Shown here in pieces: positions 51,426 to 60,869 of a stretch of DNA of 64,000 nt. The translations under genes and the position numbers were made by a program. Below the pieces are notes generated by a model. It had not been told where the DNA came from. It did no database searches and was given only the letters and a program-made list of their open reading frames with translations. The stretch's first letter is position 1. Every line of letters begins with the position of its first letter. Where the stretch lies: positions 11,019,994-11,083,993 of the forward strand of contig CM036755.1 in the NCBI GenBank assembly GCA_020796225.1. Direction: 5' to 3'. This stretch comes from Arion vulgaris (lineage: Eukaryota > Mollusca > Gastropoda > Stylommatophora > Arionidae).

Positions 51426-51685
51426 TTTCTTCTTCTTCCATCGCTCCATATCGACCACTTGTTAGCCACTCTTTGCGATTTGTATGTGATCAAACCCTAA
51501 GAGCGATTGTACGTTGTACCAGTTATGCGTCTACAAGTAGGCCAGCACATCAGATTTCTGCGACGCTTTTATTTACTAGGGTAGCTTCCCTAGGCTCCCA
51601 CCTCAGTCGCCTCTTACGATATGCCTTGTAGATGGCAGTGGTACTTTTCTTTGCTCCCCCTGTGAGCCCCGGCAACACACGGGCG
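51426..51685 (-). mobile_element. GAA-A, full length, nested in LINE-e
   Basis: The TTCTTCTTC tail is at the left, and the CCCCGGCAACACACGGGCG head (reverse) at the right. The host flanks are diverged, so the duplication is not certain. Confidence 0.85.
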
Positions 51686-51953
51686 AGAAGTGTGTTTAAC
51701 CAGCGAGCCACAGGAACCATCATTATGCCTACCCTTCGACATTTGTTGGGGGAAACTGAGTACCTATGAGTCTGCCCGGAATGCTATGACGTCAGTTCAT
51801 TAACCAATCAAAACCAATGGTACAGGGAGCACACCCTGCACAAAAGCATGGGTTGGTGAGCCTGACCGCAGAAGTTTAACATCACCTAGAGTAGGACTCT
51901 AGACAAACCTGTGAAGACTGATCTCGTCAACAGGTGACTGTAACTGTCTAGAT

Positions 51954-52364
51954 CAGCGTTTCCCAAACTGGGGTTCCGTGGACCCCAGGGGGTCAGCCAG
52001 TTACTCACAGAGGGTCCTCAAGCGCTTGAAGAAATATTATGATCGAAAAATAAATTTAAAAAACATGTATAAAAACATGTATAAAAACATGTATAAAAAC
52101 ATGTATAAAAACAGTGGTAAACTAGTTCTGCTGTGAAATCAAAGTACCCGGACCAGACCGAAGTCTAAATGTCTGACATGACAAAATGAAAGATTATTTG
52201 AAGTTTCCCGCTGTCTGAGAAATTGGAGCCAGCTTGACTGTTGGTGTCGTGTCATAATAACCCCATCGCGAAGAAACTTTCATATATAGAAACTTTTGGG
52301 CGTCCGCGGCAGCAAAATATATTTAAAATAGGGCCCGTGGTAATTCAAAGTTTGGGAACCGCTG
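51954..52364. mobile_element. hAT-2 non-autonomous element (411 bp)
   Basis: Ends CAGCGTTTCCCAAACTGGGG and the complement of AAGTTTGGGAACCGCTG are inverted. Flanks GTCTAGAT (51946-51953) and GCCTAGAG (52365-52372) agree at 6 of 8. A 12-bp CATGTATAAAAA repeat (4 copies) lies inside at about 52060-52110. No transposase remains. Confidence 0.78.
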
Positions 52365-52639
52365 GCCTAGAGTACAAACTAAACAAAAATTGTCCCCAGA
52401 TATTGAATGTGTCAGAATTATTTGGAGAGGGGGAGGGAGGGGGTCAACACATACGAATAACTCAACGGCCAAATTTGACACAGTACTTCGTCTTCAAGGT
52501 CCCAGAGGGCAAGATTTATCTATGAACCGCCCTCACAGCTCATCCAGTAACTGGTTTTAATGAACATAAAATAGTATATATTGTTTTGTAAATCTAATTC
52601 GTAAAAATATATATTTGCTAACTGCCATTTAAATTGAAC

Positions 52640-53020
52640 ACTAGTGTGGATCGTCTCACACGCAATGGGAGAGAGGGATCCAATGTGGCATAGAGTCTAT
52701 GTGCTCGTTTCTCGAACACTAGTGTGGATCGTCTCACACGCAATGGGAGAGAGGGATCCAATGTGGCATAGAGTCTATGTGCTCGTTTCTCGAACACTAG
52801 TGTGGATCGTCTCACACGCAATGGGAGAGAGGGATCCAATGTGGCATAGAGTCTATGTGCTCGTTTCTCGAACACTAGTGTGGATCGTCTCACACGCAAT
52901 GGGAGAGAGACCCAATGTGGCATAGAGTCTATGTGCTCGTTTCTCGAACACTAGTGTGGATCGTCTCACACGCAATGGGAGAGAGGGATCCAATGTGGCA
53001 TAGAGTCTATGTGCTCGTTT
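52640..53020. repeat. 78-bp tandem array, about 5 copies, including a SINE-4 head
   Basis: The unit joins CTAGTGTGGATCGTCTCACA with GTGGCATAGAGTCTATGTGC and CTCGTTTCTCG. The second part is the SINE-4 head, and the last unit runs on into the SINE-4 body. One copy has a 4-bp deletion (GAGAGACCCAATG). Confidence 0.93.
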
Positions 53021-53235
53021 CTCGTGCCAAAAGTACTAGGTTCGCTCCCTCGTATTATATTTTTCCTGGATATTGTTACAGAGATCCCTGATCTCAGTGT
53101 AGGTGAGATCGAGTTCCTAGTCCTATCGGAGATGGACGATAAAATGTAGGTCCAGTGTTCAATTTGAGCACGTAGAACAACCATTTCAAAATCGAGAAGA
53201 GCAGGCTGGAAATCCGCTGGACGTAGAGAAAGAAA
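52990..53235 (+). mobile_element. SINE-4, 5' part
   Basis: From the head (GTACTAGGTTCGCTCCCTCG) through GAGATCGAGTTCCTAGTCCT to AAATCGAGAAGAGCAGGCTG. The 3' half is absent. Confidence 0.8.
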
Positions 53236-53239
53236 AACA

Positions 53240-53444
53240 TGCTCAGCGAAATCATCATTTTAGTAAATAGGAACAACTCGAAAAAGCCATACGAAAACAG
53301 CATTCCAAAATATTAAACGCATCCAATACTTTCTTTCTTTCTTCCTTTTCTCCAATCCTGTTTTGTCTCACAGCGTCAGGATAAGAAGAGATTTCTAGAA
53401 CGAATCCTTGTGTGCGCTTCATAAATAGTGTCTTTCATCGCCTC
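53240..53444. other. Unassigned interval
   Basis: I see no match and no gene. Confidence 0.4.
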
Positions 53445-53654
53445 TGTTATCTCTGAGGTTCACCTTTGCTTGACCGACCTTTTGCTTTGTATCCACTGTA
53501 TCGGAGCAACATTGCTCTTTGAAGTGCACTGTCTGTTGGTAATCTGCTTATGTGGCAAACCATTTAATTTGTTGTTTCTTGATAAAGTTCAGTACTTATG
53601 TTGTACCCATTTTTTCCTGATGTCTTCATTTCTAAACCAGTCTCTTCTTGTTAC

Positions 53655-53880
53655 ACCCAGCATTCTGTGTAGACACTTCATCTATGTCGTGACTAGTTTT
53701 CTTCTTGATACTCCCAGCATTCTGCGTAGACACTTCATCTCTGTCGTGACTAGTTTTCTTCTTGATACTCCCAGCATTCTGCGTAGACACTTCATCTCTG
53801 TCGTGACTAGTTTTCTTCTTGATACTCCCAGCATTCTGCGTAGACACTTCATCTCTGTCGTGACTAGTTTTCTTCTATCA
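53655..53880 (-). repeat. 60-bp minisatellite made of LINE-d codons, 4 copies
   Basis: Each unit is 20 codons (CTAGTCACGACAGAGATGAA and GTGTCTACGCAGAATGCTGG on the minus strand). Three units are nearly identical and the outer one has several changes. Confidence 0.93.
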
Positions 53881-53911
53881 TTTGATGCCAACGTCCAGGT
53901 CTGGCACTGAT

Positions 53912-54149
53912 TTTTTTTTTTCGATCCAGAAGCACTTGAGCTTTTGAGCGCATCTGCTCGGTGCCATGGACATCGTAACCCTTCGGTTCGGTGCCATAGA
54001 CATAGTAACCCTTTGGTTCGGTGCCACGAACACCGCGAATCTGGAGAACCTGGGGCTTTTCTGTCAGCCCGTGGAATTGAACCCGCACTCACATGGAGCT
54101 TGTCACCCGCAGTCCAACGCGCTACGAACACGCTGGGCAGGCGGGCATT
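53912..54149 (-). mobile_element. SINE-2, nested, with internal duplication and target-site duplication
   Basis: TGGCACTGAT at 53902-53911 and 54150-54159 flanks it, splitting the LINE-d codons for YQCQTW. A segment around GTAACCCTTCGGTTCGGTGC is present twice, lengthening the copy to 238 bp. Confidence 0.9.
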
Positions 54150-54264
54150 TGGCACTGATAGGGGACAGATTGTTTGAACATTGCTCTTGTTGTGTTCAAT
54201 TTTTGTCAATGAAAAAAGACAAATAGGATGACTACTAGAGACATTGAGTAACATAACCTCATGC

Positions 54265-54990
54265 CATGCCAGAAAGAAGTCATTGAATCAAAGGTCCCAG
54301 CAACTAGGGCTGAACATTCATAAGGGAAAGACAAAGATATTGAGAATTAACCAAGCAAACGACAACTCGATCTCCTTGGGGGAAATCCCACTTCAAGAGG
54401 TAGAATCATACACATATTTGGGCAGCAACGTAGACAAAGAGGGTGGAACAGATAGAGATGTTAAAATAAGAATACAGAAGGCAAGAGGAGCTTTCATTGC
54501 ACTGGGAAACATTTGGAAGTCCAAAGAAATCAAATCTAGAACAAAAATTCGGATATTTAACTCTAATGTTAAAGCAGTTCTACTGTATGGGTCAGAAACA
54601 TGGAGAACAACTAAAACAATAGCGCATAAATTGCAAACATTCATCAACTGGTGTCTGCGCAGAATAGAGGAATAAGATGGTATGATAGGGTCACAAATGA
54701 GGAACTTATGGAGAGAACAAGACAGATTCCAGTGAACGAACAGGTTAAAAAAGACGCTGGCGCTGGATAGGACACACTTTGCGAAAACCGGAGGAAAATA
54801 TAACAAGAAGGGTCCTTGCCTGGAACCCGCAGGGACAGCGAAAGAAGGGAGGCCGAGAAATACATGGAGACGAGATTTGGAGGCGGAGATCAACAATATA
54901 AAGAAGAGCTGGAGGTAGCTGCAGGAGATAGCTAGAGATAGGAAGACTTGGCATGAGTTGGTTGAGGGCCTATGCCCCAACCCGGGGTAA
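54265..54990 (+). mobile_element. LINE-c, RT thumb and C-terminal fragment
   Basis: The plus strand encodes LNQRSQQLGLNIHKGKTKIL, NSISLGEIPLQEVESYTYLG, SNVDKEGGTDRDVKIRIQKA, FNSNVKAVLLYGSETWRTTK and LQTFINWCLRRIEE, then stops. In another frame it continues [55 protein letters not shown] and ARDRKTWHELVEGLCPNP. This is the longest LINE-c copy here. Its start is after the RT active site, so it is inactive. Bases 55000-55245 following it are unassigned. Confidence 0.93.
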
Positions 54991-55253
54991 AAAGGCAAAG
55001 AGAGAAGAGAGATGCCAGAAAGTCAATGTTTAAAAAAATATTAACACGGACAGACAGTTGTGGAGATCAGTTATCGCCTGCTCCAGTCGAGCATCAGCAC
55101 ACCACCTGTTTGTCGTCATGAGGAGACGAAAACAAAGAGAACGAGATAGATGATTTATTACACCTCACAGTGGATTCTTGGGTTGAACGTGACAGAAACA
55201 TATGGCTTTCACCAACATAGCTCATTGAATCAATACGACACGCAATCCATCAC

Positions 55254-55695
55254 CATAGGCGTCCACACACATTTTCCGCGGGGGATGAAAAGGTGGGGGA
55301 AGGGCGAAAGGGCGAAATGAATTTTTTAATTTAGTAGGTAGCTTACAACGGGGAAATGGAAAAGACCAGATGTGATCTGAAGGTTGTGGGTTTTTTTCAG
55401 AGACCCTAGGATTGTTGCCGGAGCTACGGAGTTCGTGCTTTGCACAATACTCTCGGCAGGTAGAGTACTATTTCTTCGGAGAGGGACTGAGCCATATGGG
55501 GTTATATTCTCTACAAGTCAATACTTCGGCTTAAACCCCCTCCTTTTAAAAAAAAATATACAGAAAAATTAACTGAATATAATTAAACTATAGATAGCGC
55601 TAAACTATAGATAGAATCGGTAATCAAAAGTCATTTTCTAGTGGTCGGGGGAGGAGCAAGTGCCACCCTTTGTTCTAAACGTAAGGACGCCCATG
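55254..55695. mobile_element. hAT-4 non-autonomous element carrying SINE-3
   Basis: Ends CATAGGCGTCC and the complement of GGACGCCCATG are inverted. Flanks TCCATCAC (55246-55253) and TCTATCAC (55696-55703) agree at 7 of 8. The 442 bp include a SINE-3 copy. Confidence 0.72.
55385..55545 (+). mobile_element. SINE-3, 5'-truncated, nested
   Basis: AGAGACCCTAGGATTGTTGC, CTACGGAGTTCGTGCTTTGC and GAGGGACTGAGCCATATGGG, ending near CAAGTCAATACTTCGGC. Confidence 0.78.
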
Positions 55696-55789
55696 TCTAT
55701 CACACAAGGCCATTGTGGATTGCATGGGAAAAACACTTGCTAATTAACCCTTTCGCGTCGTAATTTGTTTTTACATTCCAACACATTTA

Positions 55790-55993
55790 TTTTTTTTTTT
55801 TTCCAGAAGCACTTGAGCTTTTCAGCTCTTCGGCTCGGTGCCATGGACATCGTAACCTTCGGTTCGGTGCCACGAACACCGTAAATCTGGGGAATCTGTG
55901 GCTTTTTCTGCCATCCCGCAGAATTGAACCCGACACACAGAGGATAGTCACCCGTAGTCCAACGCGCTACGAACACGCTGGGAAGACGGGCCG
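55790..55993 (-). mobile_element. SINE-2, full length, with target-site duplication
   Basis: AACACATTTA at 55780-55789 and 55994-56003 bounds the 204-bp element. The T-run tail is at the left. A solo TTAA-1 end (TTAACCCTTTCGCGTCG) lies just left, at 55744. Confidence 0.92.
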
Positions 55994-56009
55994 AACACAT
56001 TTATAATGC

Positions 56010-56105
56010 AAGGAGTCCCTGTGGCGTGGAGGTTAGGTGATCGTCTCTCGTGCCAAAAGTACCAGGTTCGCTTTCTCGTGGACCCATCTGAATATTTTTC
56101 CAGAA
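56010..56105 (+). mobile_element. SINE-4 head fragment
   Basis: CCCTGTGGCGTGGAGGTTAG and ACCAGGTTCGCTTTCTCGTG, cut at TTTTTCCAGA, where FB-1 sequence begins. Confidence 0.75.
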
Positions 56106-56106
56106 A

Positions 56107-56318
56107 ATGAAAATCTGGGAATTAGAAACGTTTGTTTTTGGTCGTCCATTTGGTTTTTTAAAATTTGTCACTCCTGTTGTTCGTTTGCTTGATAAAGGCC
56201 TTGTTGGTCGAAACATTGCTGTGTTTTATCATTGTTTTTGTAACTTGTAAAACTACAGTACTTTGTGATTACGTGTTTTGCCAGTCAAATAGTTTTACTG
56301 CACTCTCATATACACCTA
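56107..56318 (-). mobile_element. FB-1 copy
   Basis: Reverse of 14752-14965: GCTTGATAAAGGCCTTGTTG, GTCGAAACATTGCTGTG, AAAACTACAGTACTTTGTGA and AATAGTTTTACTGCACTC. Confidence 0.75.
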
Positions 56319-56364
56319 TTTAGGTAGCAATTTTGATTGCACATGAAATGTTAAAAAGAAATTA

Positions 56365-56925
56365 TGATACGAATTGGCAAAGCAACATCAGCCTTTAGGG
56401 GTCTGAATAGAATATGAAACTGCAAGTCGTATGGTATTAAAACTAAATTACGAATTTTCAATTCAAATGTTGTATCAATCCTAACATATGCCAGCGAGAG
56501 TTGGAAAATGACTAAAGATATAGAAAACAAGTTGAATGCATTTGAAAATAGATGTCTGCGAAAAATAATGAATATAAAATGGAACGAATTCAGGAGAAGT
56601 GATGAAATCGGAGACATGTCTGGTCGACCACTAGTGACAACTGTTATAAGAAAGAGAAGATGGAGATATGTTGGGCACACCTTGAGGAGAAATGATCAAC
56701 GAATATCAAAGCAGGCATTGAAGTGGGATGCAAAGGGTTCAAGAAAGAGGGCTCGACCTAAGGAGACCCTGAAACGAACTTTGCTGAGAGAGACAGGAAA
56801 TATCGGTCTCAGTTCTATGGAGGAAATTGAGCGAGTTGCCCAGGATAGAGTGGTATGGAGAAATTACTTGCAGGCCCTATGTAACGTATAACGGTACGAG
56901 AGGAATTATTATTATTATTATTGTG
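56365..56925 (+). mobile_element. LINE-a, 5'-truncated RT fragment, longest open frame of the family here
   Basis: The translated part starts RIGKATSAFRGLNRI, has one stop, then continues CKSYGIKTKLRIFNSN and VVSILTYASESWKMTKDIEN. From 56508 it is open for 127 codons through NAFENRCLRKIMNIKWNEFR, RKRRWRYVGHTLRRNDQRIS and TLKRTLLRETGNIGLSSMEE to VVWRNYLQALCNV and a stop. It ends with an ATTATTATTATT tail. No YxDD or palm region is present. Confidence 0.94.
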
Positions 56926-57083
56926 AACATTAGAATAGAACCTAAACCACTGTTTCCCAACCGTGGGGCCCAGCCCCACAGGGAGCAATTTGTCAAATGT
57001 ATTAAAAAAATGTTATTTTGCAGTGGGGTAAATGGGTCATATACATTTAAATATGCTATTTTAAGTCTACGCTTACTGCACTT

Positions 57084-57591
57084 GGTGGTGTCTGTGGCCT
57101 AGGGGATAGTGACTCGGTCTATTAACCCCGACGTCGCCCGAGTGGTTACCGGGGCCCAAATTTGGGGTGTAAAGAATAGAACCACTGTTACCTGCCACGC
57201 ATGTCGTAAGAGGCGACTAAGGCGGTTTGACTGAAATCGGATGCACGTGTCCTAAACATGTAGAATTCTATGCGTTTATGGGCCTACCAAACCAATGTCA
57301 ACGTATACACGTTCTTGGCAAAGATCAAACATATCACAAAAATGATTAAAATTGGTCGTAAAGAACGAACGAAAGAAGAAGAAGAACCCCGACGTTCTGA
57401 GTTCGAATCACGCTGCGGACAATTTGTTTGCAAATTGTTTCGTGTGGATTTTACAAAGGACGATGGCACCACTCATTCAGAAAGCAATGGCAAACTGCTG
57501 AACGTAATAATGCCTAGAAAAATCACAAACAGCGTTAAAAAGCTGGGAGTTGATTCGTAAAATTCTGTGAAGGATATGCAATTAACTCTTT
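57084..57591 (+). mobile_element. SINE-1 nested in hAT-3 and itself carrying GAA-B
   Basis: Exact TTACTGCACTT copies (57073-57083 and 57592-57602) bound it. The head GTCTGTGGCCTAGGGGATAG is at the left, and the end GTGAAGGATATGCAATTAAC at the right. Confidence 0.94.
57135..57384 (+). mobile_element. GAA-B, full length, third level of the nest
   Basis: AACCCCGACGT (57124-57134 and 57385-57395) is duplicated around it inside the tRNA-like head of SINE-1. The 250-bp element starts CGCCCGAGTGGTTACCGGGG and ends GAACGAAAGAAGAAGAAG. Confidence 0.95.
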
Positions 57592-57714
57592 TTACTGCAC
57601 TTAAATTTGCATTAATGAATATTAAAAATTATGTATATGTTACACAGGGGGCATGCAATTTTAGAAAGGCATAGGTGGAGCATGACCCAAAAAGGTTGGG
57701 AAACACTGACCTAA

Positions 57715-58055
57715 ACTATTCAACAGTGACTACCACACACTCGACAGACAGGGACAGGCTATCATTTTCCGACTCAGGATAGGACATAACAGACTGAACA
57801 AACACCTACACAGGCTACAATTGTCCCCATCCCCTCTGTGTCCCTGTGACATCGCTGATCAAACCACAGAATATGTCATGCAAGACTGTCCCTGTATGTC
57901 CTCCCTAGAAAGGGATGCTGGCCATACAACACAACACTACATTCAAAATTACATGGCACCAGAGATGAGCTTCAGACAACAGTCGACTTCATTATAAGAA
58001 CGCGCCTGACGGTATAATCATCAAAACTTCGATCGCAAAGAAGAAGAAGAAGTGT
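57715..58055 (+). mobile_element. LINE-f C-terminal fragment with GAA tail
   Basis: Translation gives QAIIFRLRIGHNRLNKHLHR, SPSPLCPCDIADQTTEYVMQ and DCPCMSSLERDAGH. The cysteine motif matches the fragment at 42491, with tyrosine where histidine is usual (TTEYV for TPEHI). It ends TCGATCGCAAAGAAGAAGAA. Confidence 0.88.
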
Positions 58056-58138
58056 ATCGGCTTAGAATAATAAAATGGTTACGCCCAGTTTATTTATGAA
58101 GAACTACAACAGCGTCGTTTCTTTTCTAAACTAGCAAA

Positions 58139-58240
58139 ATGGCGTCGTCTTCCACTTTTTTCTGTTTTACCCTTTCCCTGATTTCTGCGCAACGTGATAA
58201 AAGAGGTCAGTGCCCTGATTTCATTCTAAATCTCGGTTAG
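58139..58240 (+). CDS. Possible short secreted peptide or first exon
   Basis: The 33-codon frame reads MASSSTFFCFTLSLISAQRD then KRGQCPDFILNLG. The start context CAAAATGG is good and the N-terminus resembles a signal peptide. AGAGGTCAGT at about 58200-58210 could be a splice donor. There is no homologue I recognise. Chance is a fair alternative, since the frame is short; I list it because it lies outside any repeat I could define. Confidence 0.15.
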   Translation: MASSSTFFCFTLSLISAQRDKRGQCPDFILNLG

Positions 58241-58464
58241 CAGTTGCACAACAGAAGTTTTACTGTACTGCATGTGTTTTATTCTCAGATACTATTTGTG
58301 TTGTGGTTATAATACAGCCTTTATGACGCGCAGACACCTGTTGTGATCGTCTGCAAGTTTTAGTGTGATATTCTAGGTCATATGATTTAGATCTGAACAA
58401 GCGTTATGATTGTGCTAAATAGTTATCCCCCCAGAGAGAAAGCTGTTGTTTTTAAATACTTGAT
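58241..58464. other. Unassigned interval
   Basis: There is no repeat or coding signal. Confidence 0.4.
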
Positions 58465-58668
58465 GCGCCCGCCTGCACAGCGTGTTCGTAGCGCGTTGGA
58501 CGACGGGTGACAAGCCCCTGTGAGTACGGTTCAATTCCGCGGGCTGGCAGAAAAGCCTAAGGTTTTCCAGATTTACGGAGTTCGTGGTACCGAATCGAAG
58601 GGTTACGACGTCCATAGCGCCGAGCCGAAGAGCTGAAAGCTCAAGTGACTCTGGATCGGGTAAAAAAA
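58465..58668 (+). mobile_element. SINE-2, full length
   Basis: The head CGCCCGCCTGCACAGCGTGT and end GACTCTGGATCGGG with an A run. Flanks TACTTGATG and TGCTTGATG suggest a 9-bp duplication with one change. Confidence 0.85.
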
Positions 58669-58756
58669 AAATGCTTGATGGAGAGAATTGAAAGCAAATC
58701 TATCTTTGTCAATTCTAGTATTGAAAATTTGGTGTGTTCCTCCATTTTTGCTAATA

Positions 58757-59251
58757 TTCATCATCATCTGGTAGCTTGTCCTGAGCAGAACTTTGCCATC
58801 TTAACAGCCTTCGGAATTTCTATCTTTCATAGGTCAGATACCTGTCATGCTCAAATCATCAGTTACATCCCGAATTCATCTTCTCCGTGGTCTTACTCTT
58901 CCCCTCTTTGTCCGTATGCTTCCTTCCATAACGGTCTTCTATCATTCATGTCTTTTTACATGTCCAAAATATATCCATTTTCTCTTTCTTATTTGTAGCA
59001 TCACCCAGTTGTCTTTGATTTTGATTTCTTTCTGGGTATATCTATTTATTCTCTTCTCTAGCCACGGTACACAGAGAACTATACTGTCGATGGTATACGG
59101 AGAACTATTCTGTAACACTTATATTCAAATCACATATATGTTGTTTCACGACATGTTAAATGTCCATGCTTCACACACATACCTTGCCACTGGGAGAATG
59201 CATATTCTTAGTATTTTGAACAAAGTTTTCCTATGAGTTTTTTCCCTCCAT
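58757..59251 (-). mobile_element. LINE-b, 5'-truncated, with 26-bp target-site duplication
   Basis: A perfect 26-bp duplication (58731-58756 and 59252-59277, starting TGTGTTCCTCCATTTTTGCT) bounds the 495-bp insertion. The minus strand is a frame-broken relative of 7739-8156, sharing the segment that encodes the post-RT GRPRRRW-type region and the CAAGCTACCAGATGATGATG tail. Confidence 0.85.
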
Positions 59252-59379
59252 TGTGTTCCTCCATTTTTGCTAATATTACTGTACACATGTGTAAAATTGT
59301 GTGTGTGTGTTCTTATTAAATTATTTGATCATTAACTCTGTGTCATTTTGCTGCTTATTATAGTTCCGTTTAATCGGCT

Positions 59380-59563
59380 CTTCTTCTTCTTATCTTTTTC
59401 TAAAGCTTCACATCAACCACTTGTTAACCACTCTTTGATTTCTATGTCATCTGAGCCTAAAAGCGATTATACGTTGTGTCATTTATGCGCCTATAAGTAG
59501 AAGAACACATCCGATTTATGTGACACTTTTTATTTATTAGAGTAGCTTCTCTAGGCCCCCACA
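59380..59563 (-). mobile_element. GAA-A, 5'-truncated
   Basis: CTCTTCTTCTTCTTATC tail, ACATCAACCACTTGTTAACC and TATTAGAGTAGCTTCTCTAG. The head is absent. Confidence 0.78.
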
Positions 59564-59564
59564 A

Positions 59565-59985
59565 GTCAGCAGTTATTTAAAGATGAAAATTGTTAATAAT
59601 ACTGATATTCCTTATTGTTAAACTTAAGATGTTACATAATATAACCCCGACTTAGCACGTTGCGGCGTTGTTCTTAAAATGAATTTATCTTTATCTAACA
59701 ATACTGGAATGCGAGGAAGTCACGCGACGGTTGTATTCTGATTTCTGAGAAATTTTACTTGAGCTAGTCGGCCTTATGTTGTCGGAGACCACGTTTAGAC
59801 TGAGCAAATCAAACCGATCGCAGAGAAGTCATCTCTCACTGTCTACGTGTCGTCAGCAGTTCATGCGCGCACCGAATTGCATCCATTCTAGATAACTATA
59901 TCCTTGAACCACTCCTCGTAGCTTGCATAAAATAAAACTAGTTGTTTAAGTTGAAATTACTCTGTGTACAGTGAGCGTCTGCGTC
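59565..59985. other. Unassigned interval
   Basis: I see nothing recognisable here. Words near 59680-59720 (CTAACAATACTGGAATGCGA) recall the reverse of the 1-70 repeat, but weakly. Confidence 0.4.
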
Positions 59986-59989
59986 TTAA

Positions 59990-60214
59990 CTGATTGGCGC
60001 TCATAAGCCGCTGGAAGCGCCTCTGTGTATTTATTTTAGATCTACTTTAAAGAAAATTCATTTACCTACAAAATGGTATATTACTCATAAAAATATTTTA
60101 ATAATTAAAGAAACTGCAGCTAAATTTGTACATACACCTGCAATGGGAAAATATGACATAAATTCAATTCAGCCGCAACCCGTTTTTTTTTTCTTCATTT
60201 CGGTAGTCAATCAG
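59990..60214. mobile_element. TTAA-2 element, full length (225 bp)
   Basis: TTAA lies at 59986-59989 and 60215-60218. The ends CTGATTGGC and the complement of GTCAATCAG are inverted. The body matches 25867-26090 closely, and part of it recurs reversed at 61440-61600. No coding sequence is present. Confidence 0.78.
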
Positions 60215-60215
60215 T

Positions 60216-60432
60216 TAAGCGATAATGAGCTCGATCACTACCCAAGTGTACCTGGTTCAAACCCCGCGGCGGGCAAGTTTGGAAGCAAATTCGTTCCCTT
60301 GGATTTTTACGAACGTTAAACACAGACCTCATCGTTCAGAAATCAAATGGCAAACTACTGAACGTATAACTAGAAAATCGACAACTCATTTACTGTGGTT
60401 GAAGACACAGTCATGTAAAGGATATTCTACGA
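60216..60432 (+). mobile_element. SINE-1 variant
   Basis: The head AGCGATAATGAGCTCGATCA with CCTGGTTCAAACCCCGCGGC is tRNA-like. The end GTCATGTAAAGGATATTC keeps the shared tail. It touches TTAA-2 directly. It is closest to 8270-8873. Confidence 0.78.
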
Positions 60433-60589
60433 TTTAATTTAATATACATTCACGTCAAGATTATACAGCCTGTTGTTTGCATATCACTCCGCATGAAATT
60501 TGCATAATACAGGATTGGGATTTCATCTATTGTTACGTATTTGATTTATTTTGTGTGCGTGTGTGGTTTTTGTTACTCTGGCTGAATGA

Positions 60590-60815
60590 ATTATGGCGCG
60601 GGCTCCTATGCGGGAGACCACAGTTCAATTCCTGTTAAACCAAGGATTTTTTTCTGCCGGGGACATATAGAAAAAAAATAACTTGAACAGTATCGCGATG
60701 ACTGTACTAGATATGCGGCCATTAAATAACACAGGCTCATGTCTGCCCCACCTCTCTCTCTCTCTCCCTGTCTAGACCACACCAGAAAGCGGTATCACAC
60801 GCAGTAATGACAATT
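60590..60815 (+). mobile_element. SINE-6 copy
   Basis: TGGCGCGGGCTCCTATGCGG, CCACAGTTCAATTCCTG, GATGACTGTACTAGATATGC and CACCAGAAAGCGGTATCACA. Confidence 0.65.
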
Positions 60816-60869
60816 ATTTTGTGTTTTTATTGGTGGTTTTTGTTGGCGTCTTTTGGGCATTTTCCATTT

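Larger units (their letters stand above)
51035..51815 (+). mobile_element. LINE-e 3' end carrying two nested retroelements
   Basis: The host coding reads LLD, a stop, DTKMDVESIQRLNEFEIRRC and TSRDGCLRSRGREG, parallel to LLDEDTKIDVESIKRFKQFG at 61070. After the second insertion it resumes with GTGTGTTTAACCAGCGAGCC and closes with a mutated ETEYL...CPECYDVS. Insertions at 51061-51305 and about 51426-51685 split it into three. Confidence 0.82.
53445..54240 (-). mobile_element. LINE-d RT C-terminal fragment with internal 60-bp array and nested SINE-2
   Basis: The minus strand reads AMFKQSVPYQC, then SINE-2 intervenes, then QTWTLASNDRRKLVTTEMKC and LRRMLGVS. It continues with RDWFRNEDIRKKW, FIKKQQIKWFA, HISRLPTDSALQRAMLLRYS and GRSSKGEP in shifted frames. 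At 53655-53880 the RRKLVTTEMKCLRRMLGVS block is repeated four times. The 160-codon plus-strand frame over this region is a shadow. Confidence 0.88.
56948..57708. mobile_element. hAT-3 non-autonomous element with two nested retroelements
   Basis: Perfect 8-bp duplications ACCTAAAC (56940-56947 and 57709-57716) flank inverted ends CACTGTTTCCCAACCGTGGG and the complement of AAAAAGGTTGGGAAACACTG. Excluding the SINE-1 and one target copy, the element is about 240 bp. Confidence 0.92.

Noticed and set aside
53428..53910. 160-codon plus-strand frame with hydrophobic start
   Set aside because: It is the antisense of LINE-d coding sequence including the 60-bp array; the minus strand has the recognised motifs.
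54393..54998. 201-codon minus-strand frame
   Set aside because: It is a shadow of LINE-c RT sequence on the plus strand.
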